Source: an uncultured Bacilli bacterium
GTDB taxonomy: Bacteria; Bacillota_I; Bacilli_A; RF39; UBA660
Assembly (NCBI GenBank): GCA_947591175.1
Contig: CANQDB010000049.1
Location: 1-10,031 of the forward strand
Reading direction: 5' to 3'
DNA length: 10,031 nucleotides
This document shows positions 1 through 5,431 of this stretch, piece by piece; position 1 is the first letter of the stretch, and each line of letters begins with the position of its first letter. A model generated the notes under the pieces. It was given only the letters and a program-made list of their open reading frames with translations, searched no databases and had not been told where the DNA came from. A program made the position numbers and the translations under genes.

Positions 1-49
1 TATTAGAAGAATTATTTTGTTGCTTGTTTTCACTTTTCTTTATTTTCAT
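1..49 (-). CDS. N-terminal fragment of an unidentified protein
   Basis: Only the first 16 codons are present and the gene runs off the left edge. The ATG is at 47-49, and the fragment reads MKIKKSENKQQNNSSN: basic, then rich in Asn, Gln and Ser. It is not a signal peptide or membrane segment so far, and it does not look like the start of DnaI, which often follows dnaB in Bacilli. A GGAG-containing ribosome binding site lies near 58-68, about 12 bases before the ATG, which is a long spacing. The start call rests on the promoter upstream and on the absence of another ATG close by. The product cannot be named from this fragment. Confidence 0.5.
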   Translation of the reverse strand, partial: MKIKKSENKQQNNSSN

Positions 50-65
50 ATTTTATAACAACTCC

Positions 66-102
66 ACTATGATTATATCATAGTAAACGTAGTTAATGTC
101 AA
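66..102 (-). promoter_or_regulatory. Promoter with overlapping operator-like inverted repeat
   Basis: On the minus strand a perfect -35 TTGACA (97-102) is followed by TATAAT (72-77) with a long 19-base spacer, or by GATATA (74-79) with a 17-base spacer. The -10 region lies inside a perfect inverted repeat, ACTATGA-TTATA-TCATAGT (66-84), where a dimeric repressor could block RNA polymerase. It would drive the gene that starts at 49. Confidence 0.55.
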
Positions 103-111
103 GCCTAACGG

Positions 112-150
112 ATGTATGTGCTATGCACTATCATAGTCCTTAAGGACTAA
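112..150 (+). pseudogene. Truncated stub of the small hydrophobic peptide
   Basis: This reading frame encodes about 12 residues ending in VLCTIIVLKD. It matches the C-terminal half of the complete peptide at 479-541, where the ending is VLCTIIVLKG. Similarity begins at the repeat boundary (117), so the N-terminal half and the ribosome binding site are missing. I read it as a remnant left by duplication or deletion and do not expect it to be translated. Confidence 0.4.
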
Positions 151-157
151 CTCAAAT

Positions 158-271
158 GAAAACACCGAATCTTCTTAGAAACGGTGTTTTCGACAAACAT
201 TAAATGGAGAAAACACCTAACTACAGAACTTCAGTGTATCTCTTTTTTATTGTATGAAGTTTCCTTCATCC
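158..271 (-). ncRNA. Predicted small RNA, copy 1 (orphan antitoxin-like)
   Basis: Predicted transcript from the promoter at 278-306, starting near 271. Its 5' end folds into ATGAAG-GAAA-CTTCAT (254-269), a 6-bp stem with a GNRA tetraloop. Its 3' end is a 10-bp stem hairpin with arms at 158-167 and 182-191. Both hairpins are kept in copy 2. The opposing peptide frame is truncated here, so the RNA either has no local target or acts on the mRNA from copy 2. The ends are inferred, and the T-rich part of the 3' hairpin lies within the stem, so termination could be inefficient. Confidence 0.45.
207..248 (+). terminator. Plus-strand terminator-like hairpin, copy 1
   Basis: Arms GAGA (207-210) plus ACAC (213-216) pair with GTGT (234-237) plus TCTC (239-242), with a small internal loop, followed by six T at 243-248. 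It is the counterpart of 598-640 in copy 2. Confidence 0.4.
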
Positions 272-277
272 ATATGC

Positions 278-306
278 GATATAGCATATTTTGCTCGTCT
301 AGTCAA
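278..306 (-). promoter_or_regulatory. Promoter of small RNA copy 1
   Basis: The minus strand has -35 TTGACT (301-306), a 17-base spacer, and -10 TATATC (278-283) preceded by TGC, an extended -10. The spacer differs from copy 2 at several bases while the -35 is identical and the -10 differs at one base, which suggests selection on the promoter. Confidence 0.65.
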
Positions 307-356
307 ACAGGATACTGTAATTACCAGTAATTACCAGAACTTTGTTCTTTCAAAAA

Positions 357-365
357 TGTTATACT
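357..365 (+). promoter_or_regulatory. Possible extended -10 promoter for the small peptide
   Basis: TGTTATACT on the plus strand combines an extended TGn with a 5-of-6 match to TATAAT. I see no good -35 element. It would give a leader of about 105 bases before the ATG at 479. Confidence 0.35.
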
Positions 366-403
366 GAATTTGAGGTACATTGAATCGTTAGGTGTTTTAC
401 TCT

Positions 404-465
404 ATTCTTAATCATCTTTTGATGATAGAATCGAGGTGATTTCTATAGGTAAAAAACTTATAGAA
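404..465 (+). promoter_or_regulatory. Two leader hairpins before the small peptide start
   Basis: The first hairpin pairs ATTCT (404-408) and ATCATC (411-416) with GATGAT (421-426) and AGAAT (427-431), around a TTTT loop with a 2-base bulge. The second pairs TTCTATA (441-447) with TATAGAA (459-465). Its right arm overlaps the start of the ribosome binding site AAAGGA (464-469) and could limit ribosome access. Upstream, the 12-mer at 387-398 is perfectly complementary to 601-612 in the 3' region, allowing a long-range 5'-3' interaction. Confidence 0.45.
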
Positions 466-478
466 AGGATAAATTCCG

Positions 479-541
479 ATGGAATTAATAATTGCTTTTG
501 CATTTATTGTGCTATGCACTATCATAGTCCTTAAGGGCTAG
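479..541 (+). CDS. 20-residue hydrophobic peptide, candidate type I toxin
   Basis: The ATG at 479-481 follows AAAGGA (464-469) at a spacing of 9 bases, and the frame ends at TAG (539-541). The product begins MELIIAFAF and ends IIVLKG. It is almost wholly hydrophobic, with one acidic residue near the N-terminus and one Lys near the C-terminus, so it could just span or insert into the membrane. Size and character recall Ibs-type toxins of enterobacteria, but I see no clear sequence relationship and do not recognise a family. Supporting context: the leader is structured, a terminator follows at 598-640, and a promoter on the opposite strand makes an RNA complementary to the 3' untranslated region. 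In copy 1 of the repeat the same frame is truncated. It could still be a chance frame; ribosome profiling or a toxicity assay would decide. Confidence 0.45.
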   Translation: MELIIAFAFIVLCTIIVLKG

Positions 542-548
542 CTCAAAT

Positions 549-663
549 GAAAACACCGAATCTTCTTAGAGACGGTGTTTTCGACACTAATTAAATGGAG
601 AAAACACCTAACTAGCAGAATTTCAGTGTATCTCTTTTTTATTGTATGAAGTTTCCTTCATCC
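549..663 (-). ncRNA. Predicted antisense small RNA, copy 2
   Basis: Predicted transcript from the promoter at 670-698, starting near 663 and running about 115 bases toward the peptide gene. Its 5' hairpin is ATGAAG-GAAA-CTTCAT (646-661), with a GNRA loop. Its 3' hairpin has 10-bp arms at 549-558 and 573-582. The RNA is fully complementary to the 3' untranslated region of the peptide mRNA (549-640), the tail-to-tail arrangement known for Gram-positive type I systems such as TxpA/RatA and Fst. It also carries the same GTTAGGTGTTTT 12-mer as the peptide leader (387-398), so it would compete with that leader for the site at 601-612. Expression and ends are inferred. Confidence 0.5.
598..640 (+). 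terminator. Terminator of the small peptide transcript
   Basis: GAGA (598-601) and ACAC (604-607) pair with GTGT (626-629) and TCTC (631-634), followed by six T at 635-640. This would end the plus-strand peptide mRNA about 100 bases after its stop codon, inside the region covered by the antisense RNA. Confidence 0.5.
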
Positions 664-669
664 ATATAC

Positions 670-698
670 AATATAGCATATTTTACTCTTTTAGTCAA
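670..698 (-). promoter_or_regulatory. Promoter of small RNA copy 2
   Basis: The minus strand has -35 TTGACT (693-698), an exact 17-base spacer, and -10 TATATT (670-675) with an extended TGC in front. It is a strong sigma-A-type promoter lying 25 bases past the stop codon of the last array gene, and it is conserved in copy 1. Confidence 0.7.
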
Positions 699-722
699 AC
701 AGGATACTGTAATTACCAATAA

Positions 723-1655
723 TTACCAATATTTCCGATTGTTACAAAAATCTTTGATCATTACCTTTTTAAGTTCAGGATTATCATCTAAAATACTAAC
801 TCTTACTTGTGATGGAATTATTTCAGGAGTTAGATATTTTTCTAGATACTCTTTCATAAATGAGTTTTTGTAAACATCTTTGTAATTTTTAAAAGAAATA
901 GGGACACCCGATACTAGGCAATATTTCGAAATAAGTTTATGTTTATCTAAATCGACAAACCATGGGATAGGCACTACTTCAAGCCAATAGTCTTCGTATT
1001 CACTAGGTATCACTCCATTACTTAATTCTCTAGTTTGTTCAAGATAATAAGAGGTGATACGAACATACTTCTTTTCATTATAATAATACTCGTCATAAAC
1101 ATAGGTCTTAGGTTTAAGCTCATAATCGTCGTAATCATCATCTTCTTCAGCAGTAGTCTCGACAACTGGAACTTCTCGCCACTCGATGAAAGTGTATCTT
1201 TTCCCAGTTTTTTGAAGATTGTCACTATAATAGTTTTGATTTAAAATATCGGCTAGTTCATCACTTACAACCCACATTGGATATTCGCCATAAATTGTCA
1301 TTTTTCCATCTGGAGTATCTTTAATTCCAAGTTCTAGAAACGAGTCATCGAGAAATTCTAAAACAGGCCTTATTCCATTTGACGGATAATCGGCATATTC
1401 GCTTCTAATATTACCTAGAGGTGTTACCTCGAAAAAAAGCCTTGCACCCGAAGTATAATAAATATCATCATTTGTCATAGTGAAATAATAGCAAGGAGGA
1501 TGTGATTCTATACTATCAATAGATTTACGGTTATAAGTGTAACAATTTAAAAGAAGAGCCATATCAGTAGGAGTAGCTATTAATAGATTTGGATTTTTAC
1601 TTTGCAGATACTCTACTTCATCTTTTGTTAGCAGCCTTAGATTAAAGTTAGCCAT
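723..1655 (-). CDS. DUF6273-like array protein 5 (divergent member)
   Basis: Last and most divergent of five tandem paralogs, 310 residues from the chosen start. A GTG at 1662-1664 extends the frame by three codons, but the ATG at 1653-1655 aligns with the MDFELTLL start of the paralogs and follows AAAAGGGG at about 8 bases, so I use it. The start (NFNLRLLTKDE), a central GIRPVLEF, then YGEYP, DYWLEVVPIPWFVD and KLISKYCLVSG match the family in order. A run rich in Asp, Glu and Tyr (about residues 170-190) is an insertion absent from the sisters. No signal peptide or membrane segment is visible. It starts five bases after the stop of its upstream neighbour, so the two are probably translationally coupled. 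The stop codon lies inside repeat copy 2. Function unknown. Confidence 0.85.
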   Translation of the reverse strand: MANFNLRLLTKDEVEYLQSKNPNLLIATPTDMALLLNCYTYNRKSIDSIESHPPCYYFTMTNDDIYYTSGARLFFEVTPLGNIRSEYADYPSNGIRPVLEFLDDSFLELGIKDTPDGKMTIYGEYPMWVVSDELADILNQNYYSDNLQKTGKRYTFIEWREVPVVETTAEEDDDYDDYELKPKTYVYDEYYYNEKKYVRITSYYLEQTRELSNGVIPSEYEDYWLEVVPIPWFVDLDKHKLISKYCLVSGVPISFKNYKDVYKNSFMKEYLEKYLTPEIIPSQVRVSILDDNPELKKVMIKDFCNNRKYW

Positions 1656-1660
1656 GGCCT

Positions 1661-2602
1661 TCACCCCTTTTGGTATTTTGGTTGAAGTTGTTTTGTTTTA
1701 ACACGTTTTAACATTACGTCTTGCAAATCTTGATCATTATCTAAAACACTAAATTGTGCCGAGGAAATAATTTCTTTGGCCGTAAAGTTATCTAAAAAAT
1801 ACTTTATTTCAGTATGCTTAAAGTTTCCATCATACTTTGCATTTTCCCCTACTCTAATGCCTGAGATTAAACCGTATTTAGAAACTAATAATTTCTCTTT
1901 GACATCGACAATCCAGGTAATTGGAGATACTTCAATCCAGTAATAGCTCTTATTCCTAATAGGGGTACCATCGGTAAAGAAAACTTTATTATCAGTTGAA
2001 TTATGAAGGTTAGCCAAAACATGAATATATTCTTTTCCTTGATAACGATATACTGGATAACGTCTTTCGCGAAAGGTACCATGTGCATATTCCTCAGATT
2101 CATTAATAGTAAAATATGTTCCTGTCTTAACTAAATTATGATTATATAAGCAATCATCTAATTCCGTATGTATTAAAAAGTCTGTCACAAATTGCGGATA
2201 ATTGCCATAAAGCATTTCAAAGTTTCCATTTTGATTAAATTTTAAATTTTTAATGAAATAATCAAAATTATGAGGAATTAACACGGGCCGAATAGTGAAA
2301 CAAGTTCTTTCTGGAAAAGCATGGGCATTAGTTAATATTCCATTTACATTTATAACATCAGGTAAATTACTTATAGTATGACGAAAATACATATCGGTTA
2401 CATTAGTCGAAGAACTTAAAACAAAACTACCTGATATTATTTTGTTTTTATTTACGTCATACCAAAGATAATTATTAGCACCAGTTAAAATAGCGAAATC
2501 AGTAAGAGGAGCAAGATACCCTTCTCTTTTAATTACATCTAAACCATGATTACCATGTATATCTATTTGGCTTTTAGTAAGTAAAGTAAGTTCAAAATCC
2601 AT
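1661..2602 (-). CDS. DUF6273-like array protein 4
   Basis: 313 residues, fourth in the direction of transcription. An ATG at 2609-2611 gives three extra residues (MVN) but would leave no gap to the AGAAAGG motif. The ATG at 2600-2602 has AAGGATGG about 5 bases ahead and starts MDFELTLL as in the sisters, so I prefer it. The N-terminal half leads to FTIRPVLIPHNFD. The C-terminal half has YGNYPQFV, a YRYQGKEYIHV strand, YYWIEVSPITWIVD and KLLVSKYGLISGIR, an order that recalls DUF6273. No signal peptide or transmembrane segment is seen, so it is probably cytoplasmic. The C-terminus QLQPKYQKG is longer than in the sisters and its coding sequence supplies the ribosome binding site of the next gene. 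Function unknown. Confidence 0.87.
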   Translation of the reverse strand: MDFELTLLTKSQIDIHGNHGLDVIKREGYLAPLTDFAILTGANNYLWYDVNKNKIISGSFVLSSSTNVTDMYFRHTISNLPDVINVNGILTNAHAFPERTCFTIRPVLIPHNFDYFIKNLKFNQNGNFEMLYGNYPQFVTDFLIHTELDDCLYNHNLVKTGTYFTINESEEYAHGTFRERRYPVYRYQGKEYIHVLANLHNSTDNKVFFTDGTPIRNKSYYWIEVSPITWIVDVKEKLLVSKYGLISGIRVGENAKYDGNFKHTEIKYFLDNFTAKEIISSAQFSVLDNDQDLQDVMLKRVKTKQLQPKYQKG

Positions 2603-2630
2603 GTTAACCATCCTTTCTGATTTTTTTTCT

Positions 2631-3512
2631 TTATCGAAGTAGTTTTGTTTTACCTCGTTTTAACATCATATCTTGCAGTTCTTGATCATTCTCTAAAATT
2701 CCTATTTTACGTTCAGGAGTTATTTCTTCTTTCATAAATCCGAGAAAACGTTTTATATCCGTATGATTAAAGTTACCGTCATAATTCCAATTATCTTTAA
2801 GTCTAATACCTGATATTAAACCATACTTTGATACCAATAGTTTGTTCTTTAAATCGACTAACCAAGTAATAGGAGTTACTTCGACCCAATAATAATTATC
2901 TTTTTCAAAATGATCTCCATTTGTAAAATAATTACTATGATTTGCTTGAACGGAAATAAATTCTCTTTTTTTATATTGATATACCGGACAACACTTAGGA
3001 ATAAAAGCTTTATTATTAGAATAAGTTGGATAATTAATTGTGAAATATTTATCGGTACTTTGAATTCCCTTTTTGCCATGGTAAAAATGATATGTAATTT
3101 CTTTACTAAAAGTTACATCGACAAATTGAGGATACTTACCATAAAGCATTTCATAAGTACCATGTTTATTAAGTGTTAATTTTTTTAAAAAGGTATCAAA
3201 ATTATAAGGTATTAAGACTGGACGAATCGTTAAGTTAAATTCTTCAGGATAGACAGTTAATAAATCACGAGACTTAAAAAAAGCATCCGGAAGTACACTT
3301 CCTGCATCTACTATACTTTTCGTACTTAAAATAAAGTCACCTGTTATTATAACTTCGTTATACATGTTTTTTATAAAATCATGAGTTGCCTCAGTTAGAA
3401 TAGCTAAATCGGTAATAGGTGCTAGAGGTCCTTCTTTCTTTATTACATCTAAAACATGATTACCATGTATATCTATTTGATCTTTGGTAAGTAAAGTAAG
3501 TTCAAAATCCAT
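2631..3512 (-). CDS. DUF6273-like array protein 3
   Basis: 293 residues, starting MDFELTLLTKDQIDIHG, with AAGGAGG 6 bases before the ATG. Family landmarks are TIRPVLIPYNFDTF (about residue 95), YGKYPQFV, a YQYKKREFISV strand, YYWVEVTPITWLVD and KLLVSKYGLISGIRL, then a variable tail ending in Lys- and Arg-rich residues. The middle of the gene (3147-3230) is identical to 4977-5060 in the first array gene, while both flanks differ. It lies 18 bases after the preceding frame and 28 bases before the next start, consistent with one operon. There is no export signal. The chemistry or partner cannot be told from the sequence. The KYPQ...VEVxPIxW layout is what suggests DUF6273. Confidence 0.88.
   Translation of the reverse strand: MDFELTLLTKDQIDIHGNHVLDVIKKEGPLAPITDLAILTEATHDFIKNMYNEVIITGDFILSTKSIVDAGSVLPDAFFKSRDLLTVYPEEFNLTIRPVLIPYNFDTFLKKLTLNKHGTYEMLYGKYPQFVDVTFSKEITYHFYHGKKGIQSTDKYFTINYPTYSNNKAFIPKCCPVYQYKKREFISVQANHSNYFTNGDHFEKDNYYWVEVTPITWLVDLKNKLLVSKYGLISGIRLKDNWNYDGNFNHTDIKRFLGFMKEEITPERKIGILENDQELQDMMLKRGKTKLLR
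3147..3230. repeat. 84-bp tract identical to 4977-5060
   Basis: Direct comparison shows 84 identical bases shared by array genes 3 and 1, covering the codons from RPVLIP through the YEM segment, with clear divergence on both sides. The tract includes an A7 run on the coding strand. Confidence 0.9.
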
Positions 3513-3530
3513 GATAAGCCTCCTTAAAAA

Positions 3531-4428
3531 TTATCTATGAAGTTGTTTTATTTTTCTAGGTTTTAACATCATGTCTTGTAATTCTTGATTCTTATCTAAA
3601 ATACTAACTTTGGGTTGAGCGGATATTTCTCGAGCCATAAAGGTATCTAAAAAATACTTTATTTCAGAGTGATAGAAATTACCATCATATTGTGAACTAG
3701 CCCCTAATCTAATACCTGACATTAAACCATATTTGGAAACCAAAACTCTCGCTTTTAGATCAACAAGCCAAGTAATAGGTGCTACTTCAATCCAGTAATA
3801 ATTTGCTTCGATTGGTTGCCAACCTAATAAATAATTGGTACTATTTGGATCATAAAGGTTTGCATAAGCGTAAACATATTCTTTATCTTTGTAACGTAAA
3901 ACCGAACGATGTTCCGGTGAAATAGGATGGTCGTTAAAATAAGTCGGTTTATTAACTGTAAAATATCTATCAGTATAAGTCATCATGCCATTATAATAGC
4001 TGTTATCCAATTCTTCAAAGGAAGTTGAGGCCATAAATTGTGGGTACCTGCCATAAAGCATTTCATAATTACCATTTTTATTAAGAGTTAATTTTTTTTA
4101 CAAAAGTATCAAAATTATGAGGAATTAACACTGGTCTAATAACTAACTCAGTATCACCCGGAAAAGCTTGTAATAAACCTGTATGACTTGAAAAAGCATC
4201 AACATACCAAGGATAATAGCCATATTCTTTAATACTCGATGTACTTAAAACTAAATTACCCGTTATTGTTTTTTCGCCAAGAGTATTTACTCCAAAACTA
4301 TAGTTTGCTCCATTTAAGACAGCAAATTCTGTGATAGGAACTATAGATTCTTTCTTTATTACTTCTAAAGCCTGAGTTCCATGTATATCCATTTCATCTT
4401 TGGTAAGTAAAGTAAGTTCAAAATCCAT
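3531..4428 (-). pseudogene. DUF6273-like array protein 2, frameshifted
   Basis: Two frames, 4081-4428 (115 residues, MDFELTLLTKDEMDIHG to FVKKINS) and 3531-4061 (MLYGRYPQF onward), together make one full-length family member. On the coding strand the break is a run of eight A (4092-4099), where sister genes 1 and 3 have seven A in the same place. Removing one A restores VKKLTLNKNGNYEMLYGRYP, which matches the sisters. The rest is intact, including YYWIEVAPITWLVD and VLVSKYGLMSGIR, with no other damage, so the lesion is recent. It may be a true pseudogene, a phase-variable gene, a gene rescued by polymerase or ribosome slippage on A8, or a sequencing error. The ribosome binding site AAAGGAGG is intact. 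Confidence 0.85.
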
Positions 4429-4451
4429 GATATTCCTCCTTTCTAATTCTT

Positions 4452-5348
4452 TTATTTGCGAAGTCGTTTTGTTTTATCATGTTTTAACATCATATCTTGC
4501 AGTTCTTGATTATTATCTAAGATGCTAATTGTCGATTGAGATGAGATTTCCTTAGCCATAAATTTATCTAGAAAATATTTTACTTCGGTATTTTTAAAGT
4601 TACCATCGAAGGTAGTACTATCCCCTATCCTAATACCAGAGATTAGACCATATTTCGATACTAAAACTCTCGCTTTTAAATCGACAAGCCAAGTAAGTGG
4701 TGATACTTCAACCCAATAATAAGCATCCTCGATAGGATTACCATTCACTAAAAGTTTTGGTGTATTTTTATTTAACTTTTTAGGAATATGAATAAACTCT
4801 TTGTCTTTATAACGTAAAACTGGATAATGTTCTGGTACAAAAGCATTACTACTAGTAACGATAGGTCTATTAATTGTAAAAGATACCCCAGTATTAAGCA
4901 TTTCCCCATTAAAATAATAACTATCTAGTTCACTATTCGAATAAGTAGAAACAAATTGGGGATACTTTCCAAAAATCATTTCATAAGTACCATGTTTATT
5001 AAGTGTTAATTTTTTTAAAAAGGTATCAAAATTATAAGGTATTAAGACTGGACGAATCGTCGTATCATTTTTCTCTGGATAATCATATTTTATCATTCTA
5101 TATTTCGTAAAAACATTAGTAGCCCAAGGAATAGAACCATCCGAGGGAATACTTGCTGAACTTAAAATGAAGTCACCTGCTAACATTACTTTATTGTAGA
5201 TATCTTGAAAGCGACTATAACTGGCCCCTGTTAAAATAGCAAGATCAGTAGGAGGTGCTAGAGGTCCTTCTTTTTTAATTACTTCTAAAGTATGAGCACC
5301 ATATATATCAATTTGTTTATTGTCAAGTAAAGTAAGTTCAAAATCCAT
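4452..5348 (-). CDS. DUF6273-like array protein 1 (promoter-proximal)
   Basis: 298 residues and first in the array. AAGGAG lies 7 bases before the ATG. Layout: MDFELTLLDNKQID start; an N-terminal half to TIRPVLIPYNFDTF at about 97-110; FGKYPQFV at 127-133; VLRYKDKEFIHI around 177-188; YYWVEVSPLTWLVD at 210-223; VLVSKYGLISGIR at 228-240; a basic C-terminus. The RPVL block recalls the RPAL segment of some gut Firmicutes proteins that pair such a domain with a DUF6273-like half, but this is from memory and is not a proven assignment. There is no signal peptide or membrane helix. The gene lies directly behind a consensus promoter and is separated from the dnaB-like gene by a possible terminator. 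Function unknown. Confidence 0.88.
   Translation of the reverse strand: MDFELTLLDNKQIDIYGAHTLEVIKKEGPLAPPTDLAILTGASYSRFQDIYNKVMLAGDFILSSASIPSDGSIPWATNVFTKYRMIKYDYPEKNDTTIRPVLIPYNFDTFLKKLTLNKHGTYEMIFGKYPQFVSTYSNSELDSYYFNGEMLNTGVSFTINRPIVTSSNAFVPEHYPVLRYKDKEFIHIPKKLNKNTPKLLVNGNPIEDAYYWVEVSPLTWLVDLKARVLVSKYGLISGIRIGDSTTFDGNFKNTEVKYFLDKFMAKEISSQSTISILDNNQELQDMMLKHDKTKRLRK
4977..5060. repeat. 84-bp tract identical to 3147-3230
   Basis: Partner of the tract in array gene 3. It is identical over 84 bases within genes that otherwise differ throughout. Confidence 0.9.
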
Positions 5349-5371
5349 AATTGTTCTCCTTGTGACTATTT

Positions 5372-5400
5372 ATTATAAAAGGTTAGTTTCTCGGTGTCAA
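5372..5400 (-). promoter_or_regulatory. Consensus promoter of the five-gene array
   Basis: The minus strand has a perfect -35 TTGACA (5395-5400), a 17-base spacer and a perfect -10 TATAAT (5372-5377). The leader to the ATG at 5348 is short, about 17-20 bases. I see no equally good promoter between the downstream array genes, so this probably drives all five. Confidence 0.8.
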
Positions 5401-5403
5401 ATG

Positions 5404-5431
5404 AAAAGAGCCTTCATTCACGAAAACTCTT
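5404..5431 (-). terminator. Possible weak terminator of the dnaB-like gene
   Basis: AAGAG and CTCTT arms (5406-5410 and 5427-5431), with a partly self-pairing loop, overlap the stop codon. TTTTC follows on the minus strand. The stem is short and read-through into the array is possible. Confidence 0.35.

Larger units (their letters stand above)
117..338. repeat. Direct repeat, copy 1 (about 222 bp)
   Basis: This stretch aligns almost base for base with 508-730, with scattered substitutions and a one-base indel. It contains the 3' half of the peptide frame, a 10-bp stem hairpin, a plus-strand terminator-like hairpin with a T run, a small GNRA hairpin, and a minus-strand promoter. The tandem GTAATTACCA element at its right end also appears in copy 2, where it overlaps the 3' end of the last array gene. 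Confidence 0.9.
508..730. repeat. Direct repeat, copy 2 (about 223 bp)
   Basis: Second copy of the repeat at 117-338. Its left boundary falls inside the peptide gene, at about codon 10. Its right boundary overlaps the last codons of the array gene that ends at 723, in a tandem AATTACCA motif. The distance between copies (start to start) is about 391 bases. Confidence 0.9.

Noticed and set aside
338..400. Possible decayed 3' end of a further array gene on the minus strand before repeat copy 1
   Set aside because: A few residues before an in-frame stop (ERTKFW) resemble family C-termini, but the match is too short and weak to call a remnant.
436..534. 32-codon plus-strand frame from a GTG, overlapping the peptide gene
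   Set aside because: There is no properly spaced ribosome binding site, and it is in a different frame from the well-supported ATG at 479. It may be a decayed fragment but nothing supports translation.
117..730. Insertion sequence or transposon
   Set aside because: There is no transposase frame, no terminal inverted repeats and no target duplication at the repeat edges.
1..740. CRISPR array
   Set aside because: There are only two copies of a long repeat with a single gap of about 170 bases. There are no short regularly spaced repeats and no cas genes.
646..873. 75-codon plus-strand frame starting MKFPSS, with a 37-codon relative at 254-367
   Set aside because: The ATG lies in the small RNA 5' hairpin with no ribosome binding site, and the frame is antisense to the RNA promoter and to the last array gene. 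The similarity between the two frames follows from the direct repeat.
1022..1244. Overlapping frames opposite to, or out of frame with, the last array gene
   Set aside because: They lie wholly within a clearly conserved family gene, lack ribosome binding sites and have biased low-complexity composition.
2876..3179. Alternative frames within array gene 3, on both strands
   Set aside because: They are shadows of a conserved gene, with no start signals and no recognisable protein features.
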